Assembly: GCF_004212635.1 (NCBI RefSeq)
Contig: NZ_PSRT01000068.1
Coordinates: forward strand, 1-46,698
Source: Bradyrhizobium genosp. SA-3
GTDB taxonomy: Bacteria > Pseudomonadota > Alphaproteobacteria > Rhizobiales > Xanthobacteraceae
Direction of reading: 5' to 3'
DNA length: 46,698 nt
Shown: in pieces, positions 7,534 to 16,583 of the stretch
Layout: every line of letters begins with the position of its first letter
Position numbering within the stretch: the first letter of the stretch is position 1
Made by a program: the position numbers and the translations under genes
Notes under the pieces: model-generated
The model's database searches: none
Told to the model about the DNA's origin: nothing
What the model saw: the letters and a program-made list of their open reading frames with translations, nothing else

Positions 7534-9375
7534 CTATCTAATCACGGATGGCCCCTGGTCCGGTAGCGCGATGTCGACGACGCGGAATTGCACACGCTCG
7601 ACGCCCTGGTAGCGATCGACCGACAATGATCCCGCGACATGCATTTGCTGACCGCGGTTGGCGAGCAGCGCATTGCCGAGCTTCTGGCCGACCGAACGGA
7701 ACGCGATGCCGTTGACGATGGCGCCGTCGCCGGATTTGAAGCGCAGCCTCAAATGCGCCTGCCCGACCTCGTCGGCATAGACGAGCTGGTGCGCCGGCAG
7801 GGCCAGCACCGGCTCCGGATTGCCGCTGCCGAACGGCCCGGCGCGGTTGAGGGTGGTCGCAAGTTCCGGCGTCACCGCGCGTGCGGAGACCGCGCCGTCG
7901 ACATGGAGCTCGTTGACGTGCCGCGCCTCCGCGACGTCGCGCGCCAGCGCGTTCTCCAGATAGGCGCGGAATTCGGCGAGCTTCTCCTTGCGCAGCGTGA
8001 CGCCCGCAGCCATCGCGTGGCCGCCGCCCTTGAGCAGAATGCCATCAGTGACAGCCTGCCGCACCGCCTTGCCGAGATCGACACCGGCGATCGAGCGGCC
8101 CGAGCCGGTGCCGATTCCGCCGGGCTCGAGCGCGATGGCAAAAGCAGGCCGGGAAAACTTCTCCTTCAACCGGGAGGCGACGAGGCCGACCACGCCGGGA
8201 TGCCAGCCTTCGGAGGCCGTGACGATCACGCCGAGCTTGTCTTCCAGCCCGATCGAGGCGATCGCCTCGGCTTCCGCCTGCGCTTCCGCCGCCTGTTCGA
8301 TGATGCGGCGTTCGCTGTTGAGGCGGTCGAGCTCGGCGGCGATGCGCGCGGCCTCGACGCTGTCGCCTTCGAGCAAGAGCCGCACACCGAGATCGGCACG
8401 GCCGATGCGGCCGCCGGCATTGACGCGCGGCCCCAGCATGAAGCCGAGATGCCAGGCCTCCGGCGGACCGTTGAGCCGCGCCACGTCCATCAGCGCGGTA
8501 TGGCCGACATGGTCGCGCCGCCGCATCGCGATCAGTCCTTTTGCGACGAAAGCGCGGTTGAGACCGATCAGCGGGGCGACATCGGCGACGGTGCCGAGTG
8601 CGACGTGATGCAGCATGCCGAGCAGATCGGGCTCGGGCATCTCGACGCTCCAGAAACCGCGCTGACGCAGCTCGCGATTGACGGCGACCAGCGTCACCAG
8701 CACGAGGCCAACGGCGGCGAGATGGCCAAGGCCCGAGAGATCGTCAGAGCGGTTCGGATTGACCAGCGCATCGACCTCGGGCAGATCGAGGCCGCATTGG
8801 TGGTGGTCGATCACGACGACGGACATGCCGAGGCGTTTCGCCTCGGCCAGCGGCTCGATACTGGTGGTGCCGCAATCGACGGTGACAAGCAGCGTGGCGC
8901 CCTTCGCAGCGAGCGTGCGCACTGCTTCGGTGTTCGGGCCGTAGCCCTCGAAGATGCGGTCGGGAATGTGGATCAGCGGATCGAGGCCGCAATGGCGTAG
9001 ATGCCAGGCGAGCAGCGCCGCCGATGTCGCGCCGTCGACGTCGTAGTCGCCGAAGATCGCGACCTTCTCGCCCTTCGTTGCGGCATCCGCGATCCGCTGG
9101 GCAGCGGCTTCCATCTCCGTCACCGTGAACGGGTCCGGCAGCAGTTTTCGGATGGTCGGATCAAGGAAATCCGGCACGGTGTCGATGTCGACGCCACGGC
9201 CGGCCAGCACCCGCGCCAGCAGCTCCGGCAATTGGTGCCGCTGCACGATCGCAAGCGCCTTGGCCGCCCCGCGCCCGTCGAGCCGGTCACGCCAGAGCTT
9301 GTCGGTGAGCGAGCGCGTCACCCCCAGGAACGCCTGGGGCGCTTCGACGGGCAAGGCAGTGGCGGGTGGCGTCAT
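7534..9375 (-). CDS. recJ: Single-stranded-DNA-specific 5'-3' exonuclease RecJ
   Basis: RecJ degrades single-stranded DNA 5' to 3' in RecF-pathway and mismatch repair. The 613-residue protein has the DHH phosphoesterase motifs: IFGDYDVDGATS, TVDCGTT, VVIDHHQCG, then HPGVVGLVASRLKEKF and the DHHA1 motif GGHAMAAG. A C-terminal OB-like region ends near the stop. All catalytic motifs are intact. In many related genomes recJ lies next to glpX and hom. Here those genes are 14.5 kb away, with the intervening genes mostly regulatory or catabolic. Confidence 0.97.
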   Translation of the reverse strand: MTPPATALPVEAPQAFLGVTRSLTDKLWRDRLDGRGAAKALAIVQRHQLPELLARVLAGRGVDIDTVPDFLDPTIRKLLPDPFTVTEMEAAAQRIADAATKGEKVAIFGDYDVDGATSAALLAWHLRHCGLDPLIHIPDRIFEGYGPNTEAVRTLAAKGATLLVTVDCGTTSIEPLAEAKRLGMSVVVIDHHQCGLDLPEVDALVNPNRSDDLSGLGHLAAVGLVLVTLVAVNRELRQRGFWSVEMPEPDLLGMLHHVALGTVADVAPLIGLNRAFVAKGLIAMRRRDHVGHTALMDVARLNGPPEAWHLGFMLGPRVNAGGRIGRADLGVRLLLEGDSVEAARIAAELDRLNSERRIIEQAAEAQAEAEAIASIGLEDKLGVIVTASEGWHPGVVGLVASRLKEKFSRPAFAIALEPGGIGTGSGRSIAGVDLGKAVRQAVTDGILLKGGGHAMAAGVTLRKEKLAEFRAYLENALARDVAEARHVNELHVDGAVSARAVTPELATTLNRAGPFGSGNPEPVLALPAHQLVYADEVGQAHLRLRFKSGDGAIVNGIAFRSVGQKLGNALLANRGQQMHVAGSLSVDRYQGVERVQFRVVDIALPDQGPSVIR

Positions 9376-9659
9376 GATTCGAGAGCGATCTTGGGAACTC
9401 GGGGGGCCGGACGAGCACGCAAGGCGTCCGGGTCACTGGCGGATTGGCCGGCAAGCCGCCGGATTTTGCAACGGTCACCAGGCACAAAGCGGTGGATGAG
9501 CCGTCCTGGCGGCACGGGTGACTATCATTTAGGCAATCCGCAAAACAGCAAATTAAGCGGGCGTTAGGCGGAATCCTCGAAAACGAATCGTATTCGATCT
9601 GTAATTTGTTGTCCTGGGTTCATTGCAGATCAGACCTCATTGCCAAGGGAAGCTCCCCG

Positions 9660-10736
9660 ATGTCCGCTGCGCTGGGTCTGAAAGCCAAGCCGACCACCAC
9701 CGAACCCGCTGATGATGATTCCGACATCTCCGCGCTGATCAACCGCCTGACTGCGGAGGTCAACCAGATCGCGGTCGACAAGACCAAGGCGATCCAGCAG
9801 ATCACCAACCAGATGAAGATGCTGGCCCTGAACGCGCTGATCGAGAGCTCGCGCGCCGGCGCGCAAGGTGCGGGCTTTGCGGTGGTGGCGCAGGAGGTGC
9901 GCGGCGTCGGCCAGCAGGTCGAGACCATCGCCCGCGAGCTCGAGACACAGCTGACAAAACGAACCGGCGATCTCGTCGCCTCGATCGACCGCATGAGCCA
10001 GCGCTCGCGCGGCGAGCGCATGGTCGACCTGTCGCTCAACGCCATCGAGCTGATCGACCGCAACCTCTATGAGCGCACCTGCGACGTGCGCTGGTGGGCG
10101 ACCGACTCCGCCGTGGTCGATTGCGCGGCTTCGCCGAGCGCGGCGGCTGTAAACCACGCCTCGCAGCGCCTCGGTGTGATCCTCGGGGCCTACACCGTCT
10201 ATCTCGACCTCTGGCTCTGCCACCTCGACGGCAACGTCATCGCCAATGGCCGCGCCGACCGCTTCCGCGTCGTCGGTCAGAACGTCGCCCACACCAAATG
10301 GTTTCGCGAGGCGCGATCCTTGCGCTCCGGCGACGACTATGTCGCCGGTGACGTCGAGAACCAACCGCTGCTCGGCAACGCGCAGGTCGCGACCTATTGC
10401 GCCAGCGTCCGCGCCGGCGGCCAGGCCCACGGCGCGCCGATCGGCGTGCTCGCCATCCATTTCGACTGGGAGCCGCAGGCCCGCGCCATCGTTCAGGGCG
10501 TGCGCGTCGGCGACGGCGACAAGGCCCGCGTGCTGCTGGTCGATTCGAATCTTCGCGTGATTGCCGCCTCCGACGGCCAGGGCATCCTCAGCGAGCGCCT
10601 CTCGATCTCGCTGAACGGCCAGCGCTCCGGCTTCTATCACGACCGCACCGGTGCGCTGGTCGCATTCCATGCCACCCCGGGCTATGAAACCTATCGTGGG
10701 CTCGGCTGGTACGGCGTGATCGTCTGCGGGGCGTGA
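9660..10736 (+). CDS. Soluble chemotaxis-receptor-like protein: partial MCP signalling hairpin followed by a Cache-like domain
   Basis: The 358-residue protein has no membrane segment. Residues about 40-85 match the tip of the methyl-accepting receptor signalling hairpin (MLALNALIESSRAGAQGAGF, VVAQEVRGV). A predicted helix follows, and then residues about 130-350 resemble a Cache/PAS-like sensor (LCHLDGNVIANGRADRFR, NVAHTKWFREA, GAPIGVLAIHFDW). This order, signalling part before sensor, is the reverse of a classical receptor, and only a short piece of the signalling domain is present. ATG 9660 was chosen because AAGGGA lies upstream and translation upstream of it has no similarity. It could couple a cytoplasmic signal to a CheA array. 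No other che genes are in the window. Confidence 0.8.
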   Translation: MSAALGLKAKPTTTEPADDDSDISALINRLTAEVNQIAVDKTKAIQQITNQMKMLALNALIESSRAGAQGAGFAVVAQEVRGVGQQVETIARELETQLTKRTGDLVASIDRMSQRSRGERMVDLSLNAIELIDRNLYERTCDVRWWATDSAVVDCAASPSAAAVNHASQRLGVILGAYTVYLDLWLCHLDGNVIANGRADRFRVVGQNVAHTKWFREARSLRSGDDYVAGDVENQPLLGNAQVATYCASVRAGGQAHGAPIGVLAIHFDWEPQARAIVQGVRVGDGDKARVLLVDSNLRVIAASDGQGILSERLSISLNGQRSGFYHDRTGALVAFHATPGYETYRGLGWYGVIVCGA

Positions 10737-10746
10737 AGCGCCCCGC
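10726..10746 (+). terminator. Hairpin overlapping the stop codon of the receptor-like gene
   Basis: GCGGGGCG (10726-10733) and CGCCCCGC (10739-10746) form a perfect 8-bp stem whose 5-base loop contains the TGA stop. AAAAT follows, not a T-tract, so strong intrinsic termination is doubtful. An mRNA-end-stabilising role is possible. Confidence 0.5.
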
Positions 10747-11134
10747 AAAATCGGAAGGGTAGCCCGCCCCTATCAAAACACGCGAAAACAACCCCATGCA
10801 CAGTAGCAAGGGGTTGCTTTCATTGGTGTTTTCCGACGAGGCTTCCTTGCTGTTCTTAGGGGGCCGTCACAACGCTTTGACACGTCGGGCAAAACACTGG
10901 CAATCTGCGATCATCGCAGGTTGTGTTCACAGCACGAGGGATGATCCCTTAGAGGTTTTGTAAGATCGCACCCCGGCTTCTGAAGCATTTTCCGGCAAGC
11001 CACGCTCGTTACAGGCAAGAGCCCCGCGCCAATGGTCGCGTAGAGTCGCTTCGCATCACGTTCATCGACGTGAGAGCGCGAGTTCGCATTGGCGTTGATG
11101 ATCTCGCGCTCGTACAATACCGAGGAGATATGCC
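10737..11134. other. Non-coding stretch with an imperfect long inverted repeat
   Basis: No convincing gene lies here; a 68-codon minus-strand frame (10911-11117) has no recognisable features. At 10775-10832 a long imperfect inverted repeat has the perfect core CAACCCC (10789-10795) / GGGGTTG (10810-10816) and outer AAAACAC / GTGTTTT ends, which looks like another dispersed repeat family. The last 30 bases hold the ribosome-binding site of the next gene (GAGGAGAT). Confidence 0.6.
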
Positions 11135-11878
11135 ATGAAGATCGTTGTGATCGGCGGGACCGGATTGATCGGATCCAAGCTAGTGGCCAGGCTCAAGCAG
11201 CAGAGCCATGAGGCGGTGGCCGCCTCACCTAAATCAGGTGTGAATGCCGTGACTGGGGAAGGTCTCGCTGCCGCGCTGGCCGGCGCCGATGTTGTCGTTG
11301 ACGTCGCCAATGCGCCGTCCTGGGAGCCGGCCGCCGTGCTCGATTTCTTCCAGCGTTCGAGCCAAAATCTCGTCGCGGCAGAGGCTGCTGCGGCGGTGAA
11401 GCATCACGTGGCCCTGTCGATCGTCGGCACCGAGCGGTCGCCCGACAACGCCTATTTCCGTGCCAAGCTCGCCCAGGAGACCATCATCAAGTCCTCTTCG
11501 GTCCCCTACTCGATCGTGCGCGCCACTCAGTTCTTTGAATTCCTCGGCGCCATTGCCGAAACAAGCGTGCTCGAGGGGAAAATCGTCGTTCCCACGGCCC
11601 AGTTTCAGCCGATCGCAGCCGATGACGTCGTTGCTCGCCTCGCGGAGGTCGCAACGGACCGGCCGCTCAACGGTACGATCGACATCGCTGGACCTGAGAA
11701 GGCCCCCTTCAATGAATTCATCGCACGCCGCCTGAAGGCGGCCGGCGACACACGTCCCGTGGTCGGAGATCCGAAGGCGCCGTATTACGGCGCACCCATC
11801 GACGACACATCGCTGAACCCGCTCGGCGAGGCGCGGCTCGGGAAAACGCCGCTCGCAACATGGCTCGCCGGCCTGTGA
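11135..11878 (+). CDS. NmrA-like NAD(P)-binding reductase (atypical SDR)
   Basis: The 247-residue protein begins with a Rossmann motif, VVIGGTGLIGSKLVARL. It continues with features of atypical SDRs of the NmrA/YtfG type: DVVVDVANAP, the segment HVALSIVGTER and VPYSIVRATQFFEF. It lacks a classical YxxxK site, which fits NmrA-like redox sensors or quinone/isoflavone-type reductases. ATG 11135 has GAGGAG at correct spacing. The cupin gene starts 40 nt downstream on the same strand, so the two are probably co-transcribed. Confidence 0.88.
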   Translation: MKIVVIGGTGLIGSKLVARLKQQSHEAVAASPKSGVNAVTGEGLAAALAGADVVVDVANAPSWEPAAVLDFFQRSSQNLVAAEAAAAVKHHVALSIVGTERSPDNAYFRAKLAQETIIKSSSVPYSIVRATQFFEFLGAIAETSVLEGKIVVPTAQFQPIAADDVVARLAEVATDRPLNGTIDIAGPEKAPFNEFIARRLKAAGDTRPVVGDPKAPYYGAPIDDTSLNPLGEARLGKTPLATWLAGL

Positions 11879-11918
11879 GACTTGTAATCACGACCACCAC
11901 CGCAGTGAAGGACATCCC

Positions 11919-12335
11919 ATGCGCAGATTGCTGATCGCTACAGCGGTTTATGCTGCCACGTTGCTGACGGCTCATGCAGCCGAGCCGGCAGCGCCATTGG
12001 CAAAGGTAACGGTCGTGTTCGACCAGGCTCTGCCCAACGTCCCCGGCAAGAGCATGAAGGGCGTGCTGGTCGAGTATGGCCCCGGAGGCTCCTCACCCGC
12101 CCACATTCACGCGCCGTCCGCCTTCATTTATGCCACGGTCCTGGAAGGCGCGATCCGCAGTCAGGTCAATGATGGCCCCGCCAAGGTCTTTCACAAGGGA
12201 GAGAACTTCTCCGAGCGGCCCGGCGACCGCCACGCCGTCAGCGCCAACGCCAGCGATACCGAGCCTGCGAAACTGCTTGCCGTCTTCGTGGTGGATACGA
12301 CCGACAAGGAGTTGACGACGCCGATCGCGAAGTAG
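11919..12335 (+). CDS. Secreted cupin-domain protein
   Basis: A 138-residue protein with a signal peptide (MRRLLIATAVYAATLLTAHAA) and one cupin barrel. HIHAPSAFIYATVLEGAI supplies two His and a Glu, and DRHAVSANAS a further His. These are the usual metal ligands. It is a close relative of the cupin at 2422-2925: ALPNVPGK, YGPGG, IRSQ and SANAS-TEPA-L-AVFV are shared. It follows the NmrA-like gene. Function is unknown; oxidative-stress or electrophile-linked roles are only suggested by the paralogue's AhpD neighbour. Confidence 0.88.
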   Translation: MRRLLIATAVYAATLLTAHAAEPAAPLAKVTVVFDQALPNVPGKSMKGVLVEYGPGGSSPAHIHAPSAFIYATVLEGAIRSQVNDGPAKVFHKGENFSERPGDRHAVSANASDTEPAKLLAVFVVDTTDKELTTPIAK

Positions 12336-12656
12336 CGCCGGATCTGCAAGCGAGGCCCACAATCGTCGTGCCAATCGACCGACGGGCGAATGGATAGAGT
12401 TGCGCTGGCATCGCTGGTCATGGCGATCCCTCCACGGCTCGTTGTTGCGATGCGTCGCTTTCCAGCGGGGATGAAACCCTCCGCAAAGTTCCGTGTACAA
12501 GGAAGCGAGCGCATGCATTGCGCGACGGTGGAACCGGCCGAGGAGCCGGTCAACGCCACTTGTCACGCGCACAGCACGCCCCAAATGAACGGGGTGGTCG
12601 TCCGCTCGATTTCCGGAAGGCGGGACCCACCGAGGTTCTCCGCCGCGGAGACCAGC
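12336..12656. other. Intergenic region upstream of the GAF-cyclase gene
   Basis: The frame of the GAF protein stays open back to about 12390, but the translation there is not domain-like and is rich in Arg, Pro and Ser. I therefore treat it as untranslated. I see no clear promoter or hairpin in it. Confidence 0.4.
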
Positions 12657-13948
12657 ATGCCGTCACCGGCACCCACAAACGAAGCTGAGAGGTTGGCCGC
12701 CCTGCGCGCGCTCGACATCGTCGATAGCGCGCCGGAAGTTGCTTATGACGAAATCGCCGAACTCGCGGCGCAGCTCTGCGGCTGCCCGGTCTCCTACATC
12801 AGCTTCATCGACGACGAGCGGCGCTGGCTCAAGGCACGATATGGTCTGCCGGCCGAAGTCACCGACGCTCCGCGCGAGAACGCTGTCTGCACAACGACGA
12901 TTTGTGGCACCGAACTGCTCGTCGTTCCCGACCTGAAACAGGATCCGCGTTTCGAAAACAGCCCGATGGTCTCACTGAAGCCATCCTGCCGATTCTATTG
13001 CGGCATGCCGCTGATCACCGATGAAGGTTATGCGCTCGGAACGCTTTGCGTGATGGACTTCGAGCCGAGGCAACTGTCCTTCGAGCAGACGGAAGCTCTT
13101 CGAATGCTGTCGCATCAGGTGCTGGCGCAACTGGAACTCCGCCGGAAGCTGATCGAGGATCGCCAGACCATCAAGCACTGGAGCAAGCACGCCTCGAGGC
13201 CGCCGCCGAGCGAGCACGCGCCGAGGAACTACTGCGCAACGTCTTGCCGGCGCCGATTGCCGACGAGCTGACACGACGCGGCAGAGTTCAGCCGAAATAC
13301 ACCCGGTCGGCCACCATTCTGTTCGCGGATATTCAAGGCTTTACGCTGCTCGCCGAACGGACCGAGCCAGCCAGGCTCATCCATCTCCTCGACGAATATT
13401 TCTCGGCCCTGGACGAAATCGGTGCCCGACACGGTCTGGAGAAGGTCAAGACCATGGGCGATGCCTACATGGCGGTTGCGGGCGTTATTTCGCCCGACCG
13501 GCGGCACTCGATCGATGTCTGCCTCGCGGCGTTGGAGATGCGGGCGCAGCTCGACCACCTGAGAGCGGAATGTGAAGCGATGGGCGAACACGCCCTGCAA
13601 TTGCGCATCGGAATCCATACCGGACCGGTCATTTCCGGTGTCGTCGGCAACCGCAGAATGACCTTCGACATATGGGGTGATGCGGTCAACACCGCGTGGT
13701 TCATGGAAGCGTTCGGGGTCGCTGGCCGGATCAACGTCTCCGAAACCGTGGCCGGGCACGTCCACGGGCTATTCGACCTGGAATCGCGCGGCCCTGTCGA
13801 GGCCAAGCACGCGCGCGCACACGAAATGTTCTTTCTCAACGGCCTTAAGAGGGAATATTCGCGCAACGAAGACGGACATCTGCCGAACGATCATTTTCTT
13901 TCCGAGTATCACCGTATCGGTGGTTCGCGGTTGGCCCACGAATGGTGA
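12657..13948 (+). pseudogene. GAF domain - class III nucleotide cyclase, frameshifted
   Basis: A cytoplasmic signalling enzyme in two frames. From ATG 12657, LAALRALDIVDSAPEVAYDE begins a GAF domain (CGCPVSYISFIDDERRWLKA, FYCGMPLITDEGYALGTLCVMD). A linker helix leads to the cyclase domain, TILFADIQGFTLLAERTEPA, KVKTMGDAYMAVAG, RIGIHTGPVISGVVG and FDIWGDAVNTAWFMEA. The first frame goes wrong after IEDRQTIK. Adding one G after 13175 gives QTIKALEQARLEAAAERARA and joins it to the cyclase frame ending at 13948. Both metal-binding Asp residues, the Lys in KTMGD and the Asp in FDIWGD are present. The transition-state Arg usually found in VNxASRME is replaced by Phe (VNTAWFME), so activity may be altered. 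The intact length would be about 430 residues. Confidence 0.85.
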
Positions 13949-14026
13949 GAGCGCGTTCAGTGCCGCAACAGATGATCGCGAAACGGTTTGCAGACGAACT
14001 GCCTGGCTCGCTCACCTGATTTGCCG

Positions 14027-15037
14027 TCAGCTCGATCTGGCGTCGTAACGCGCGGCCATCTCCGCGGCGAGCAGCATCGCGGCGCGGCTGGCGCCGATTG
14101 ATGCGATGCCCTGCCCTGCGATGTCGTAGGCGGTGCCGTGCGCGGGCGTGCAGATCGGGAATGGGAAGCCCCCGAGCAGGGTCACGCCGCGATCGAAGCC
14201 CATCAGCTTCATCGCGATCTGCCCCTGGTCGTGATACATCGTCAGCACCGCATCGAAGGCGCCGCCCTTGGCGCGCAGGAACACGGTATCGGCGGGAAAC
14301 GGTCCCTCCGCGGCGATGCCCTCGCGCTGAGCCGCTGCGACCACGGGCGCGATGACATCGATCTCCTCGCGGCCGAAATTGCCACCGTCGCCGGCATGCG
14401 GATTGAGACCCGCGACCGCGATGCGCGGTCGCGCAAAGCCGGCATTGCGCATGCAGGCATCGGTCAACCTGAGCGCGCGATGGATGCGCTCGTTGGACAG
14501 CTTTGCAGCGACGTCCTTGAGTGGGATATGGGAGGTGACGCGTGCATTCCAGAGCCGGTCCAGCACGTTGAACTCGCTCGCCGCGGTCTTGAGGCCGACC
14601 ACCTCGGCGGAGAACGCGATCTCGTCATCGTACTCGGCGCGGGCAAGGCGCATCGCCTGCTTGTTGAAAGGGGTGAAGCAGACCGCATCGACGCGTCCGT
14701 CGCGGCCGAGCTCGAGCGCATATCGATAATTGGCGAGCGCAAACCTGCCGCCGGCAAGGCTCGCGGATCCCCGCTCGACCTCGGCGGGATCGAGATGACC
14801 GAGATCGACGAACAGCGTCTCGCCGTCCGCTGCGCGAAGGTCGGACCCCTGCTCCACCGTCGCCAGCTCCGGCTTGACGCCAGCGACGCGCGCACCTTCG
14901 TCAAAGATGCGGCGGTCACCGATCACGACGAGCCTGCTGCGAGCGCGGATGTCGTCCTGCACCGTGAGCTTCGCCGTCAGCTCGGGGCTGATGCCGGCGG
15001 GATCTCCCATTGCCAATACAATCAGCGGCTTTGTCAT
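14027..15037 (-). CDS. PdxA-family NAD-dependent dehydrogenase (4-hydroxythreonine-4-phosphate dehydrogenase or relative)
   Basis: A 336-residue protein with all PdxA landmarks: MGDPAGISPEL, the three metal-binding His in TSHIPLKDV, GLNPHAGDGG and MYHDQGQIAMKL, and FPICTPAHGTAYDIAGQG. Bona fide PdxA makes a vitamin B6 precursor. Relatives oxidise other substrates, for example PdxA2 in threonate/erythronate catabolism and TphB, a cis-diol dehydrogenase of terephthalate breakdown. Here the gene overlaps tctA by 4 nt and ends a transporter / CoA-transferase operon. That context favours a catabolic role, and I leave the symbol blank for that reason. No other vitamin B6 gene is nearby. Confidence 0.9.
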   Translation of the reverse strand: MTKPLIVLAMGDPAGISPELTAKLTVQDDIRARSRLVVIGDRRIFDEGARVAGVKPELATVEQGSDLRAADGETLFVDLGHLDPAEVERGSASLAGGRFALANYRYALELGRDGRVDAVCFTPFNKQAMRLARAEYDDEIAFSAEVVGLKTAASEFNVLDRLWNARVTSHIPLKDVAAKLSNERIHRALRLTDACMRNAGFARPRIAVAGLNPHAGDGGNFGREEIDVIAPVVAAAQREGIAAEGPFPADTVFLRAKGGAFDAVLTMYHDQGQIAMKLMGFDRGVTLLGGFPFPICTPAHGTAYDIAGQGIASIGASRAAMLLAAEMAARYDARSS

Positions 15038-16572
15038 ATGATCACCTTTTCCTCAGCTGTCGTCCGATCGGTAGACGGCTCGGGTTTGCGCCAGAGCCGC
15101 GCAAGCTGCAGCACGAGCGGAAGCAGCAACAGCGCGATCCCGGCAACGATCAGGCACGTCACCAGCTTGTTTGCAAAGAAGATTCCGAGTGATCCCTTGG
15201 AGATCAGCATCGACTGCCGGAACGCATCCTCGGCCTTGTCGCCGATGACGATCGCGAGCACGAGCGGCGCCAGCGGATAGAAGAGCTTCTTGAAGAGATA
15301 GCCGACGATCCCGAAGCCGAGCATCATGACGACGTCGAGATAGGAGTTCGACACCGAATAGGCGCCGACGACGCAGATGATCACGATCAGGGGCGCGATC
15401 ACCACGAAGGGAATCCGCATCAAGGCTGCGAAGACCGGAACGGTGAGCAGCACCAGTGCGACCGCGACGATGTTGCCGACATACATCGAGGCGATCAGCC
15501 CCCAGACGAAATCCTTACTGTCGACGAACAGCATCGGCCCGGGATTGAGACCCCAGATCATCAGCCCGCCCATCATGACTGCCGCGGTCGCCGAGCCGGG
15601 AATGCCGAGCGAGAGCATCGGAAGTAACGCGCTGGTGCCGGCGGCATGGTCGGCGGTCTCCGGCGAGATGATGCCTTCGACCTCACCCGTGCCGAAGTAT
15701 CGGCCGCGGCGCGAGAAGCGGCGGGCGATGCCGTAGCTCATGAAGGATGCCGCGGTCGGGCCGCCCGGCGTGATCCCCATCCAGCACCCGATCGCAGCGC
15801 TGCGCAGCAGCGCCACGGCATGCCGCGGCAGACGGCCGACCGCGCGAAACACCTCGCGCCAGTCGATCTTGGAAGACACCGCGCGGGCATGAAACTCCTC
15901 TTCGACGGCGACCAGCAGCTCGCCGATGCCGAACAGGCCCATCACGGCGACGACGAAGCTCACGCCCTTGACGAGCTCGTCGACGCCCATGGTGAGGCGC
16001 ACGCTGCCGGACACGGTGTCGATGCCGATCGCGGCGATCGCAAAGCCGATCGCCAGCGCCACGACGGTCTTGATCGGCGCCGCGCCGCCCATGCCGACGA
16101 AGCTGGCGAAGGCCAGGAAATAGACCGCAAAATACTCGGCCGGCCCGAACGCGAGCGCAACCTGCGCCACCCAGGATGCGAGGAAGGTGATCAGGATGAC
16201 GCCGATCAGCGCGCCGAACGCCGCCGAACCGAAGGCGGTCGCGAGCGCCGTCGTTGGCCGGCCGTCGCGCGCCATCGGGTAGCCGTCGAAGGTGGTCGCA
16301 ACCGACGACGGCTCGCCGGGAATGTTGAAGAGAATCGAGGTCACCGAGCCACCGAACAGCGCGCCCCAATACATGCTGGAGAGCAGGATGATCGCCGAGA
16401 CCGGCTGCATGCCGAAAGTCAGCGGCAATAGCAGCGACACCCCGTTCGGTGCGCCCAGCCCCGGCAGCACGCCGACGAGAATGCCGAGCAGCACGCCGAT
16501 CGCCATCAGCAGCAGATGCGGCATGGTGACCGCGATGGTGAAGCCGTGGAAGAGCTCCTGGAGATTGTCCAT
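15034..16572 (-). CDS. tctA: Tripartite tricarboxylate transporter, large permease TctA
   Basis: The 512-residue integral membrane protein has about 11-12 hydrophobic segments. The family signatures are GVLPGLGAPNGVSLLLPLTF, SSMYWGALFGGS, TSILFNIPGEPSSVATTFDG and, in the second half, GITPGGPTAASFMSY and LSLGIPGSATAAVMMGGLMI. It forms the channel for binding-protein-dependent, ion-driven carboxylate uptake together with TctB. The start is 11 nt from the tctB stop, and the end overlaps the PdxA-like start. The substrate is not predictable from TctA. Confidence 0.95.
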   Translation of the reverse strand: MDNLQELFHGFTIAVTMPHLLLMAIGVLLGILVGVLPGLGAPNGVSLLLPLTFGMQPVSAIILLSSMYWGALFGGSVTSILFNIPGEPSSVATTFDGYPMARDGRPTTALATAFGSAAFGALIGVILITFLASWVAQVALAFGPAEYFAVYFLAFASFVGMGGAAPIKTVVALAIGFAIAAIGIDTVSGSVRLTMGVDELVKGVSFVVAVMGLFGIGELLVAVEEEFHARAVSSKIDWREVFRAVGRLPRHAVALLRSAAIGCWMGITPGGPTAASFMSYGIARRFSRRGRYFGTGEVEGIISPETADHAAGTSALLPMLSLGIPGSATAAVMMGGLMIWGLNPGPMLFVDSKDFVWGLIASMYVGNIVAVALVLLTVPVFAALMRIPFVVIAPLIVIICVVGAYSVSNSYLDVVMMLGFGIVGYLFKKLFYPLAPLVLAIVIGDKAEDAFRQSMLISKGSLGIFFANKLVTCLIVAGIALLLLPLVLQLARLWRKPEPSTDRTTAEEKVII

Positions 16573-16583
16573 CGGCCTCCCCC

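Noticed and set aside
7639..9000. Long plus-strand frame (453 codons) opposite recJ
   Set aside because: It has the Arg/Asp/His-rich composition typical of antisense frames in GC-rich genes. RecJ motifs on the other strand are complete.
9584..9596. CGAAT-CGT-ATTCG palindrome upstream of the receptor-like gene as an operator
   Set aside because: The arms are only 5 bases, with no regulator nearby and no second copy; this is within chance expectation.
10911..11117. A possible 68-residue minus-strand gene in the gap before the NmrA-like gene
   Set aside because: No ribosome-binding site, domain or signal features are visible. The sequence partly overlaps repeat-like DNA.
1325..13180. Programmed ribosomal frameshifting as the explanation for the split genes
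   Set aside because: The break sites show no slippery heptamers with downstream structures, and the affected families are not known to use recoding. One missing base explains each break.
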